Of a stretch of DNA of 64,000 bases, positions 42,591 to 50,685 are shown in pieces (positions within the stretch are counted from its first letter, which is position 1; every line of letters begins with the position of its first letter). The DNA is taken from positions 186,001 through 250,000 of the forward strand of contig NZ_JAPZSK010000010.1 of the NCBI RefSeq assembly GCF_027531815.1, given 5' to 3'. The DNA comes from Gemmatimonas sp. Lineage in GTDB: Bacteria; Gemmatimonadota; Gemmatimonadetes; Gemmatimonadales; Gemmatimonadaceae. The translations under genes and the position numbers were made by a program. The notes beneath the pieces were generated by a model. That model did no database searches. It saw nothing but the letters and a program-made list of their open reading frames with translations, and was not told the origin of the DNA.

Positions 42591-43466
42591 TCAGCCGTTG
42601 CTGGCCGCTGACGCGGCCAGCGCCTGAACCAGCGCCGAAAACTGGGCGGGGCCAAGGGTTTCCGGGCGCGCCGCCGGATCAAGCCCCGCCGCGTGCACGA
42701 CCGCAAGCGCCCGCTCAGCGTCGAGCGCCCCCACGGTCCGAACCACGCGAAGCAGCTGCTTGCGCCGCAGGCCGAATGCCGCGAGCACAAAACTGCGATA
42801 CCGCGCTTCCATTTGACGCGGGACAACCACGGCGTCGTTCGGCGTCACCCGCACCACGGCACTGTCCACGGCCGGCGGTGGATTGAACGACCCCGGCGGC
42901 ACTTTGCGCAGCAGTTCGACTTGGACAAAGGCCTGCAGGTTGGCACTCAGCGCACCATAGATCTTGTCACCGGGCGGGGCGGCCATGCGGTCGGCCACCT
43001 CCTTCTGAACAAGGTAAACCGCGACGTCGGGACGAGGTAACGCCAACGCATGGAATATGATAGGGGTGGTAATGTAATACGGAACATTACCTGCAAGCAC
43101 GAAGGGCCCACCGGCGACTTCGCCGAGATTCGTTGCGAGGACATCACCTTCGATGATTTCCACATTGGCCCGCCCGCTGTACCGGGCACGCAGGTGCTGC
43201 ACGAGATCCCGGTCCACCTCGATTGCCACGAGACGGCCGGCCCGCTCCACGAGACGGTCGGTGAGCGCGCCTCGGCCGGGACCGATCTCGACCACCGTGC
43301 GCTGGGACACATCGCCGAGCGCGTCGGCAATGGCGTCGAGCACCCTTGTATCGTGCAGGAAATGCTGTCCGAATCGCTTCCGGGGCGCGGGCAGCTGCGA
43401 GGGCGGACGCGGTGTGGCGCCGGGCCCTCGTGGTCGACGCCCCCCGCCTGAGGTCGGGCGGCTCAC
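42591..43466 (-). CDS. rsmA: 16S rRNA (adenine1518/1519-N6)-dimethyltransferase
   Basis: A 291-residue KsgA/RsmA that dimethylates two adenines at the end of 16S rRNA. The head is Pro/Arg-rich (about 25 residues), followed by KRFGQHFLHD, the SAM loop VVEIGPGRGALT, and the catalytic NVPYY. The start is a GTG at 43466. It is the last gene of the minus run that begins at the right window edge, and its stop touches the rex stop (TGATCA). Confidence 0.95.
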   Translation of the reverse strand: MSRPTSGGGRRPRGPGATPRPPSQLPAPRKRFGQHFLHDTRVLDAIADALGDVSQRTVVEIGPGRGALTDRLVERAGRLVAIEVDRDLVQHLRARYSGRANVEIIEGDVLATNLGEVAGGPFVLAGNVPYYITTPIIFHALALPRPDVAVYLVQKEVADRMAAPPGDKIYGALSANLQAFVQVELLRKVPPGSFNPPPAVDSAVVRVTPNDAVVVPRQMEARYRSFVLAAFGLRRKQLLRVVRTVGALDAERALAVVHAAGLDPAARPETLGPAQFSALVQALAASAASNG

Positions 43467-43473
43467 GCCCGCC

Positions 43474-45108
43474 TCACGGGCGATCCACCACGACTACCGT
43501 ACAGTCATCGCGCAGCGGTGTGTGGCCCACGTGGGTCTCCAGATGGGTGAATACGCGTGAGAGGATGTCGTCCGGGGTCGCCTCCCGCGGCACTTGGACA
43601 AGCGTCGCCAGCACCGCCTCCTCCGTGAGTCGGTCCCCCGCCTCGTTGCGCGCGTCGACTACCCCGTCGGTGAAGAACACCAGCCGGTTCCCCGGCTTCC
43701 AGGTCATGACGCTCTCTTCAATGGTATCCTCGCACCAGCCCAACGGCGGCGTGACCGCCCCCAGCCTGGTGCATGTCCCGTCGGCGCTCATGGCGAACGC
43801 ATGGGGGTGGCCGGCGTTGGCGTAGCGCAATTCACCCGCTCGGGTGTCGATGACCGCATAGCACATGGAGATGGACATCTCGGTACTCTCCAGCTCATCC
43901 CGCAGGCTGCGCTGCACCGCCTCGAGAGCAATCGAGGGATCGAACGCGGCCTGCATATGAATGCCGGCGGCACTGAGGGCCAGCGCCATGATGAGAGCCG
44001 ACTGGTAGCCATGCCCCGAGACATCGCCGATCAGCACCCCCGTGCGCGCCTGGTCGAGACGCGCCAGCAGGAAGAAATCGCCGCCGACGCTCTCCGCCGC
44101 GACTACGCGGGCCGCGGCCCGAGCCTCGGGGAGCACCACGCGTGGATTTGGCAAGAGCTTGAGCTGCAACTCGTTGGCCAGCTTCATCTCACGCGCCATC
44201 TGCTGTCGCTCCACGGCTGCGCGCACCAGCGATACGTTGTGCATGGCCGTGCCCAGCTGCGTGCCCACGGCAACCGCCAGCTTGCGGTCACCGGCGGTGA
44301 ACGGCGCCCCGTGATCGCGTCCGCCCAGTACGAGGACGCCCAGCGGAATGGTGCCGCCTTCGTTCCCGCGCCGTGTCGGCACGGCGAAGGTCCCGGTGAT
44401 GCCCACGCCGGTGCTGGGGCGTGTAATCGCGACCGCCAGCAACGGCGCGCCCTGCCCAGCCAGGATCGGATCGCCGGCGGCGGCCGCCAGCCCGTCTTCG
44501 GTGCAAGCGCTGCCAGACCGGAAGGCACGGACCGCAATGTGCTCCGGATGATCGAGGGGCACCGGCGCATACGAACGATCGCCCAGGCCCATGGTGGCAA
44601 TGGGAACGAGCGCCCCCAGTTGCCGATCGGTCTGCAGGAAGACCGCCCGCCTAGCCCCCACCGTGGTGGCCAGTTCGACCAGCAGGGTGTCGGCGATCGT
44701 CTCGACGGAGGTCGAGCTCCCGAGCAACTCGCCAATGGCGTACAGCAGATTGATCTCTTCGTACCGCTCAACGAGCTCGCGCGTAGCGCCATCGCGCTCA
44801 CGCGTGAGGCGCCGCACCACGGGTAGAAGACGTCCGAGCAGGCGATCGGCGTCGGCCGCGTGCCCCGGCTCAACGAAGAGCCATCCGACACTGTCGCCAG
44901 TGGTCACCAACTGCGCGTGCAGCGCGTGGGAGCGCGCCCACGTGGCGACATCCCAGGCGGTGGCGCCGGCTACCGTGCGTTGACCAAATGCCGCGGACGA
45001 GGCGCCAAGCAGAGAGGGCGTCACGGATCCCTCGCGGCGCTCCCAGATGGCGGCCTCTCGCCCGGTGGCCTCGCGGAATGCGGCCAGGAGGGCGGCGACC
45101 TCTGTCAT
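43474..45108 (-). CDS. PP2C-type phosphatase with GAF domain (RsbU-like)
   Basis: A 544-residue protein. N-terminal half holds GAF-like sensor sequence (about residues 120-290); a helical stretch (MAREMKLANELQLKLLP) links it to a PP2C/SpoIIE phosphatase domain with AAESVGGDFFLLARL, IGDVSGHGYQSALIMALAL and VVFFTDGVVDARN-like metal-binding motifs (here LVFFTDGVVDARN). Such proteins dephosphorylate STAS anti-sigma antagonists. It overlaps the RsbW-like gene by four bases, and a STAS protein lies just upstream: a partner-switch set. No sigma factor is nearby. Confidence 0.88.
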   Translation of the reverse strand: MTEVAALLAAFREATGREAAIWERREGSVTPSLLGASSAAFGQRTVAGATAWDVATWARSHALHAQLVTTGDSVGWLFVEPGHAADADRLLGRLLPVVRRLTRERDGATRELVERYEEINLLYAIGELLGSSTSVETIADTLLVELATTVGARRAVFLQTDRQLGALVPIATMGLGDRSYAPVPLDHPEHIAVRAFRSGSACTEDGLAAAAGDPILAGQGAPLLAVAITRPSTGVGITGTFAVPTRRGNEGGTIPLGVLVLGGRDHGAPFTAGDRKLAVAVGTQLGTAMHNVSLVRAAVERQQMAREMKLANELQLKLLPNPRVVLPEARAAARVVAAESVGGDFFLLARLDQARTGVLIGDVSGHGYQSALIMALALSAAGIHMQAAFDPSIALEAVQRSLRDELESTEMSISMCYAVIDTRAGELRYANAGHPHAFAMSADGTCTRLGAVTPPLGWCEDTIEESVMTWKPGNRLVFFTDGVVDARNEAGDRLTEEAVLATLVQVPREATPDDILSRVFTHLETHVGHTPLRDDCTVVVVDRP

Positions 45109-45515
45109 GTACGGCGCAGGACCAGGCGAACGCGATGTCCGGCGTCGAGGCGATGATTCTCGACCAGATCCATGAGCTGGCGCATGAGAAACAGCCCCCG
45201 TCCGTCCTCCCGATCGAGCCACCCCTCGTCATCCGGGGTGCGTGCAACGAGCTCGAAGTCGAACCCGTCACCCTCATCCGTCACGTCAACCACCAACTCG
45301 TCGGCAACCAGCGCGACCACCACGAGTACCTGTCGCTCCTCCATGCCGGCATTCCCCCGCATCATGGCATTGGCCAGCACTTCGGTTACGGCGACCGGTA
45401 CGTTGAGCCGACAGTGCCGCGGCGAGAACCCGGCGTCGTGGCACATGGCGACGATCGCCTCCACCACCGGCCCGATGTGGCCGAGCTCGGACGTGAGCGT
45501 CCACTGCCGCATCAT
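45105..45515 (-). CDS. Serine/threonine kinase anti-sigma factor-like ATPase (RsbW-like)
   Basis: A 136-residue HATPase. Family features are the N-box NVPVAVTEVLANAMM, then VDVTDEGDGFDF (G1-like DxGxGF) and DREDGRGLFLMRQLMD (G2-like). RsbW/SpoIIAB-type proteins bind a sigma factor or phosphorylate a STAS partner. The ATG at 45515 follows a clear GGAGGGG ribosome-binding site; the longer frame to 45620 is discarded. It overlaps the RsbU-like gene by four bases. Confidence 0.88.
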   Translation of the reverse strand: MMRQWTLTSELGHIGPVVEAIVAMCHDAGFSPRHCRLNVPVAVTEVLANAMMRGNAGMEERQVLVVVALVADELVVDVTDEGDGFDFELVARTPDDEGWLDREDGRGLFLMRQLMDLVENHRLDAGHRVRLVLRRT

Positions 45516-45625
45516 GCGCGCCCCTCCCCCACTGCGGACCGGCGAAGCCGAGGCCGTGGCTGGATCGTGACGCCGCTCATGCCGGATACCGGTGCTGCGG
45601 TGAGGTGCGCGCGTCGCCACTGACC

Positions 45626-45958
45626 TCAGCGGCCCCCGAGTGCGTCAGCCAGCGTGGCGTACAGCGGAAAGAGGGCGTCGAGCCGCGTGAGTTCGAAGAG
45701 CGTCCGGAGGTCTTCGTTGAGCCCGACCAGCCGCAGGTCACCACCGCCTTCCCGCAGTCGGCGGCTCAGGGAAACGAGCGCACCGAGCCCCGAGCTATCG
45801 ATGTAGCCGGAATGGCTGAAGTCCACCACCACCAGGCGAGCCCCCTGATCCGCGGCATCGAGGACGGCCTGCTTGAACTCCTGCCGGTTCGTCACGACGA
45901 GCTGACCCTCCACCGTGACCACCACGGTGTCGTCTGTACGAGAAAGTGCGAAGCTCAT
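45626..45958 (-). CDS. STAS-domain anti-sigma factor antagonist (RsbV-like)
   Basis: A 110-residue STAS protein with the phosphorylation block SGYIDSSGLGALVSL (Ser55/Ser56). It would be phosphorylated by the RsbW-like kinase and dephosphorylated by the RsbU-like phosphatase, switching partners of a sigma or another response regulator. It precedes rsbW by 110 bases and follows pta by 21 bases on the same strand. Confidence 0.93.
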   Translation of the reverse strand: MSFALSRTDDTVVVTVEGQLVVTNRQEFKQAVLDAADQGARLVVVDFSHSGYIDSSGLGALVSLSRRLREGGGDLRLVGLNEDLRTLFELTRLDALFPLYATLADALGGR

Positions 45959-45979
45959 GCCTGGCTCGGGAGTGAGGGA

Positions 45980-47005
45980 CTACGGAGTTACGGCGGCCTG
46001 CAGGGCCGTCACCGCCGCCACATGCACAATGTCGTCGGCTGTCGCCCCCCGAGACAAGTCACTGCACGGTTTGGCGAGTCCCTGCAGGATGGGGCCGATG
46101 GCAATGCCATGGCCCAGTCGCTGCGTGAGCTTGTAGGCGATATTGCCGGCATCGAGGGAGGGGAAGACCAGCACATTGGCCACCCCCGCGGCCGGTTCTC
46201 CGGATGCCTTGCGGCGAGCCAGTTCCGGGATGAGCGCGGCATCGACCTGCAACTCACCGGAAACGACGAGTTCCGGCGCCTCCGCGCGCACGATCGCCAC
46301 CGCTTCCCGCACCTTGCTTACCGACGGACCGTCGGCGCTCCCCATGGTGCTGTAGGACAGGAACGCGACGCGGGGTTCGTCGCCTACGATGCGCCGACGA
46401 TCGGCTGCCGCCGCCAACGCAATGTCGGCCAATTGCCGCGCCGTTGGGTCGGGGACCACGGCACAATCGGTATACGTGAGGACTTCGCCCTCGTTCCCGC
46501 GAAACGGCGGTACACACAGGTAGAAGGCGGACGACACGGTTCTCACGCCGCGGGCCGCACCGATGGTCCACAGGGCGGCGCGCAGAACGTCAGCCGTGGT
46601 GTGTACCGCACCAGCCACACAGCCATCAGCTTCGCCGAGTGCCACGAGACAGTCGGCGAAGTAGAGTGGGTCACGGGCCAGCCGTTCGGCATCCTCCCGC
46701 ATCAGACCGCGGCTGCCGCGCCGCGCCAGCAGGTGTTCCACCACCGCCGCTCCTCGCGGATCCTCCAGCGGATCCACGATGACGGCACCGGCCGGAACGA
46801 CGCCTGTCGGGGCGTCGCCTCGGCGAACCAGCACCGGCGTGACACTCCCCAACTGGTGCAGCCGATGGACCGCCGATGCCGTGCGCGGATCCGTGGCTTC
46901 CGGGAACAGAATGGTCCGACGCGCTGGCGCCGCCCGCCGATGCAGTGACGCCAGAAAGTCACTCGCCGCATGGGTCGGCGCGGCAGACTCCGCTCGATCG
47001 CTCAT
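45980..47005 (-). CDS. pta: Phosphate acetyltransferase
   Basis: A 341-residue Pta that converts acetyl-CoA and phosphate to acetyl phosphate and CoA. Motifs include [11 protein letters not shown] at the start, [26 protein letters not shown] and the end [23 protein letters not shown] with [17 protein letters not shown]. No N-terminal P-loop domain is present, so it is the short type. Its start overlaps coaD by four bases. No ackA is visible in the window. Confidence 0.93.
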   Translation of the reverse strand: MSDRAESAAPTHAASDFLASLHRRAAPARRTILFPEATDPRTASAVHRLHQLGSVTPVLVRRGDAPTGVVPAGAVIVDPLEDPRGAAVVEHLLARRGSRGLMREDAERLARDPLYFADCLVALGEADGCVAGAVHTTADVLRAALWTIGAARGVRTVSSAFYLCVPPFRGNEGEVLTYTDCAVVPDPTARQLADIALAAAADRRRIVGDEPRVAFLSYSTMGSADGPSVSKVREAVAIVRAEAPELVVSGELQVDAALIPELARRKASGEPAAGVANVLVFPSLDAGNIAYKLTQRLGHGIAIGPILQGLAKPCSDLSRGATADDIVHVAAVTALQAAVTP

Positions 47006-47577
47006 GCCACCGGACCACTGGGCGACGGCGGGGCTGCTTGCCCGAATCCCTGTTCACGATAGCGCGTCACAAGCGCCTGCCCCACGATCGGATGTACCAA
47101 TCCCGAGACGTCGCCACCGAACTTGGCCACTTCCCGCACCATGCTCGAGCTGATGTACGTGGTGTCGAGCGACGGGGTCATGAAGACGGTCTCGAGGTCG
47201 GGATAGAGGTGCCGATTCATGAGGGCAATCTGAAACTCGTACTCGAAGTCGCTGACCGCGCGCAGCCCTCGCACATTGACGCGCGCACCCACCTCCCGGG
47301 CGAACTCGACGAGCAAGCCCCTGAACGACCGCACCTGGATGCGCGGATCGCCATTGGTGCACTCGTGGATGAAGGCCATGCGCTCGTCAACCGTGAAGAG
47401 CGGTTGCTTGTTCATGTTGTTGGCGACCGCCACGATGAGGTGATCGGCGAACGTCAGCGTTCGCTTGATCAGATCTTCGTGCCCGTGGGTGACCGGATCG
47501 AAGGAGCCGGCGTACAGCGCGACGAGCGGGCCGCGCGGACGATCGCGGTCGGCCGGAACGGCCGTGTCGAGGTTCAC
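47002..47577 (-). CDS. coaD: Phosphopantetheine adenylyltransferase
   Basis: A 191-residue nucleotidyltransferase, fourth step of coenzyme A synthesis. [16 protein letters not shown] holds the HxGH motif, and the end [21 protein letters not shown] has the ISSSxxR signature. It carries a Pro-rich tail. The start is a GTG at 47577 that overlaps the rsmD stop (GTGA); rsmD-coaD is a widespread pair. Confidence 0.95.
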   Translation of the reverse strand: MNLDTAVPADRDRPRGPLVALYAGSFDPVTHGHEDLIKRTLTFADHLIVAVANNMNKQPLFTVDERMAFIHECTNGDPRIQVRSFRGLLVEFAREVGARVNVRGLRAVSDFEYEFQIALMNRHLYPDLETVFMTPSLDTTYISSSMVREVAKFGGDVSGLVHPIVGQALVTRYREQGFGQAAPPSPSGPVA

Positions 47578-48095
47578 GAGTCGAGGCGGAAAAAGGTCAG
47601 GGCGGTTGTCCCATATCGTCGGGTCTCTCCCATGGTCGGAAGTGCCACCGATGACGAATGTTCAACAGCGAACACGGCAGCGAAAGGGACGGCGAGCCAT
47701 TGCTCGGCCAGTCGGCGGGCCGTGTCGCTGGCGTACGGTGGGTCGGCGAACGCCACGTCGTAGCTGCCCGGGCGCAGATGTTCAACGAAATGAACCGCTT
47801 CGCCCCGGTGGATGACGGCACCGCTGTGCCCGCCCAACGCGTCGAGGTTTGCCTGAAGCACCTTGAGGGCACGTGGCGCCTGCTCGACGAAATCGCAGTG
47901 TGCCGCCCCCCTCGAGAGGCTCTCGAGCCCAAGGGCGCCGCTTCCGGAACACAGGTCGAGGACCCGCGCGTCGGGCAGCAGCGGATGCACCATGCTCATC
48001 CACGCTTCGCGCACCCGGTCCGCTGTGGGACGCACCAGATCTCCGGGGGGGGCCGCGAGACGACGCCCCTTCCAGCGGCCGGCAATGATGCGCAT
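47574..48095 (-). CDS. rsmD: 16S rRNA (guanine966-N2)-methyltransferase
   Basis: A 173-residue SAM methyltransferase. RIIAGRWKGRRL, then PTADRVREAWMSMV, DLCSGSGALGLESLSRGA and the catalytic ADPPYAS identify RsmD, which methylates 16S G966. It lies between recJ and coaD, five bases after the recJ stop. Confidence 0.95.
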   Translation of the reverse strand: MRIIAGRWKGRRLAAPPGDLVRPTADRVREAWMSMVHPLLPDARVLDLCSGSGALGLESLSRGAAHCDFVEQAPRALKVLQANLDALGGHSGAVIHRGEAVHFVEHLRPGSYDVAFADPPYASDTARRLAEQWLAVPFAAVFAVEHSSSVALPTMGETRRYGTTALTFFRLDS

Positions 48096-48100
48096 GCCGC

Positions 48101-49891
48101 CTATTCTCCTGGATGGCGAACGTCCGCCACGCGCAGTTGGAGCCGCGACACGCCGCGATATTCATCGCGCTCGAGCTTGAAGACCAGATCGAAGGCCCGG
48201 GCGACATCGAAGCCGCCCGCTCGCTCGGCCATGCCCCACCCCACCGCTTCCAGGTCACCGCGCCGGGATTCGACGAGGAACTTGAGTCCGTCGCTGCCGA
48301 TCTTGCGCGGTGCGCAGGCGAGTCGCGCGCCCGTGGCACGAAAGACCGGGGCCGGGTTGCCCACACCGAACGGTTCGAAGTGACGGAGCAGCTTCTCGAG
48401 ATCCTCGCCAATGTCATCGAGCGGTACGTCGAGGTCCACGCGCAACACCGGGACGAGATCGTCGACGGTGAGCTGCCGCTTCGCCACTTCATCGAATCGC
48501 TCGACGAACGCCGGCAACTGCCTCGCGTCCATGGTCAGGCCGGCCGCTGCCCGGTGCCCGCCGTAGCGCTGAAACAGATCGGCGCACTCGCCGAGGGCCG
48601 CGTGCAGATCGAAAGCGCTGATGGAGCGCCCGGAGCCCTTCCCCACCCCGTGCTCGACCGCCACGAGGACCGCCGGTCGTGCCGTCTGCTCCACAATGCG
48701 CGAGGCCACGATCCCGATGACCCCCGCATGCCAGCCCTCCCGATGGAGGACATGCGCAAACCGGTCGCGCGCCACCGGCTGCTCGACCTGACGCAGGGCG
48801 TCGTCGAGTACCGCCCGATCGAGTTCCTGGCGCGCGCGATTGAGCTCTTCCAGTTCGCGCGCGATCGCGTTGGCTTCGTCCTCGCGCTCGGCCAGCAACA
48901 GACGCAGCCCGAGCTTGGCATCGGCAATGCGCCCCGCAGCGTTGAGCCGCGGCGCCAGCACGAAGCCGACGCGCCCGGCGGTGAGCGCCTTGCCTTCGAG
49001 CCCTGACGACCGGATGAGCGCCCGCAACCCGGGGTGGGTGGTCTCGGCCAGCAGCTTCAACCCGTAGCGCACGAGCACGCGATTCTCACCGCGCAGGGGA
49101 GCCACGTCGGCAATCGTTGCGAGCGCCACCAGATCGAGCTGACGGTGCGCCAGTGACACAGGCACGCCCAGCGTCTCGCAGAGCGCCAATGCCAGCTTGA
49201 AGGCAACGCCCACTGCCGCGAGATCCTTGTCGCTCGACGCGCAGGCAGGGTGACGCGGGTTGCACACCGCATACGCCGGCGGCATACCGTGTCCCGGGAG
49301 GTGGTGATCGGTGACGATGACATCCACCCCGCCGCGCATCAGGTCGTCCACGGCGCCATGCGCGCTCGTGCCGCAGTCGCAGGTCACGACCAGCGTCGCC
49401 CTCGCTGCCCGCGCGGCGGCCACGCCAGCCGCGCCCAGGTCATATCCGTCGGTCAGGCGATTGGGCACGAAGGGCACCACGTGGCGGGCACCGCATCCGC
49501 GCAGCACGCGAGTAAGCAGCGCCGTCGACGACATCCCGTCCACGTCGTAATCGCCGTGCACGAAGATGACCTCCTGTCGGCGTACCGCGTCGGCCATGCG
49601 CGCCACGGCGCGCGCGGCATCGTGCAAGACCCCGGGCGCTTCGACATGGTCGAGTCGCGGGCGCAGGAACCGCTTCGCCGCGTCAGGGGCCGCATATCCG
49701 CGCGCGGCAAGCAGCCGACACACGTCGGCAGGCAGCAGGAGTTCCTGCTGCAGCCGAGCGACGGTGTCGGGTGCGGGAGCCGCAACAGGCACCCAGCGGG
49801 CCGCCGGGCGCAACGGCGCCACGCCCGGCGACGAGGCGGTGACCTTGGCCAAGGCGCTCACGGACGCGCCGAGTGATGGGGGAGCAGACAC
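48101..49891 (-). CDS. recJ: Single-stranded-DNA-specific exonuclease RecJ
   Basis: A 596-residue DHH/DHHA1 nuclease. Motif I HGDYDVDGMSSTAL, motif III VTDHHLPG, and the C-terminal RYGGHRAAAGLTMDA support it. A non-conserved Ala/Pro-rich head (about 40 residues) precedes the first conserved strand. RecJ degrades 5'-ended single-stranded DNA in recombination and repair. The GTG start at 49891 is the most upstream candidate; a later start is possible. Confidence 0.95.
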   Translation of the reverse strand: MSAPPSLGASVSALAKVTASSPGVAPLRPAARWVPVAAPAPDTVARLQQELLLPADVCRLLAARGYAAPDAAKRFLRPRLDHVEAPGVLHDAARAVARMADAVRRQEVIFVHGDYDVDGMSSTALLTRVLRGCGARHVVPFVPNRLTDGYDLGAAGVAAARAARATLVVTCDCGTSAHGAVDDLMRGGVDVIVTDHHLPGHGMPPAYAVCNPRHPACASSDKDLAAVGVAFKLALALCETLGVPVSLAHRQLDLVALATIADVAPLRGENRVLVRYGLKLLAETTHPGLRALIRSSGLEGKALTAGRVGFVLAPRLNAAGRIADAKLGLRLLLAEREDEANAIARELEELNRARQELDRAVLDDALRQVEQPVARDRFAHVLHREGWHAGVIGIVASRIVEQTARPAVLVAVEHGVGKGSGRSISAFDLHAALGECADLFQRYGGHRAAAGLTMDARQLPAFVERFDEVAKRQLTVDDLVPVLRVDLDVPLDDIGEDLEKLLRHFEPFGVGNPAPVFRATGARLACAPRKIGSDGLKFLVESRRGDLEAVGWGMAERAGGFDVARAFDLVFKLERDEYRGVSRLQLRVADVRHPGE

Positions 49892-49968
49892 ACTGGCAAT
49901 CTACGCCGACGCTCGAGCGAGGGGCAGGAGCGAGAGGCGGGAGCGCGGCGGGGATTCGCGCGCAGCGC

Positions 49969-50682
49969 TCAGGCGCTGGCGCGCTGGTACAGCAACACGC
50001 CGCACTCTTCGCAGGGTTCGATCACCGTACCGGTGGACATGATCGCACGGCGCTGCAGGGGAATGGCCGTGTCGCACGCACTGCAGCAATTCTCGCGAAC
50101 CTCGATCAGTGCGGCCGCGCGGCGTCGTGCCGCGACCCGTTCATACTTGGCCAGCAGGCCCACCGTCACCGCGGATGTGGCGAGCTGTCGGCGGGCGCGC
50201 TCGGTAGCGAGTTCGGCATCGATGCTGGCACGCTGGCGCTCCAACTCGTCGCGCGCGGCTCCCTGATCAACACTGACTTGCGCCAGTACTTCGCGATGCG
50301 CCGACAGGGCGGTGCGCAGATCGGTTACCCGGCGCGCCATCGTGAGTGCCTCGCTCTCGCCATCGGTCAGTGCCCGACGCGTGGCCTCCACGCGCGCCGC
50401 CGCCGTCGTGGCATCCTGCAGTCGTTCCGCCGCCGCCAGCTCCGCCGCGGCACGCTCGTGCAGCGTTCGTGTTTCGGCCAGACGCCGATCGAGCAGGCGC
50501 TGACGGGTCAGTTCGCGTTCGAGCGCCGCCTCCGTGCGCGCGACCTCTTCGACCGCCCGCTTCTGCGTCGCGTCCAGCAAGGTCAGCCGAGGCGCAAGGG
50601 CATCGCGCCGGGCTTCAATGTCGCGGATCCTGTCATCATGGGCCTGCACCGCGAGCAGCGCCTCGAGATCACCGTGCACCAC
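49969..50682 (-). CDS. Coiled-coil protein with C4 zinc ribbon
   Basis: A 237-residue protein of long helices (residues 1-180, rich in Ala, Arg, Glu and Leu) ending in a zinc ribbon CCSACDTAIPLQRR...CEECGVLLY with two CxxC pairs. This is the C4-type zinc-ribbon coiled-coil family often next to dnaG, whose function is not well known. Start GTG at 50682 is preceded by GGGGGGA at good distance. It follows the dnaG stop by three bases and precedes recJ by 77 bases. Confidence 0.88.
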   Translation of the reverse strand: MVHGDLEALLAVQAHDDRIRDIEARRDALAPRLTLLDATQKRAVEEVARTEAALERELTRQRLLDRRLAETRTLHERAAAELAAAERLQDATTAAARVEATRRALTDGESEALTMARRVTDLRTALSAHREVLAQVSVDQGAARDELERQRASIDAELATERARRQLATSAVTVGLLAKYERVAARRRAAALIEVRENCCSACDTAIPLQRRAIMSTGTVIEPCEECGVLLYQRASA

Positions 50683-50685
50683 GGG

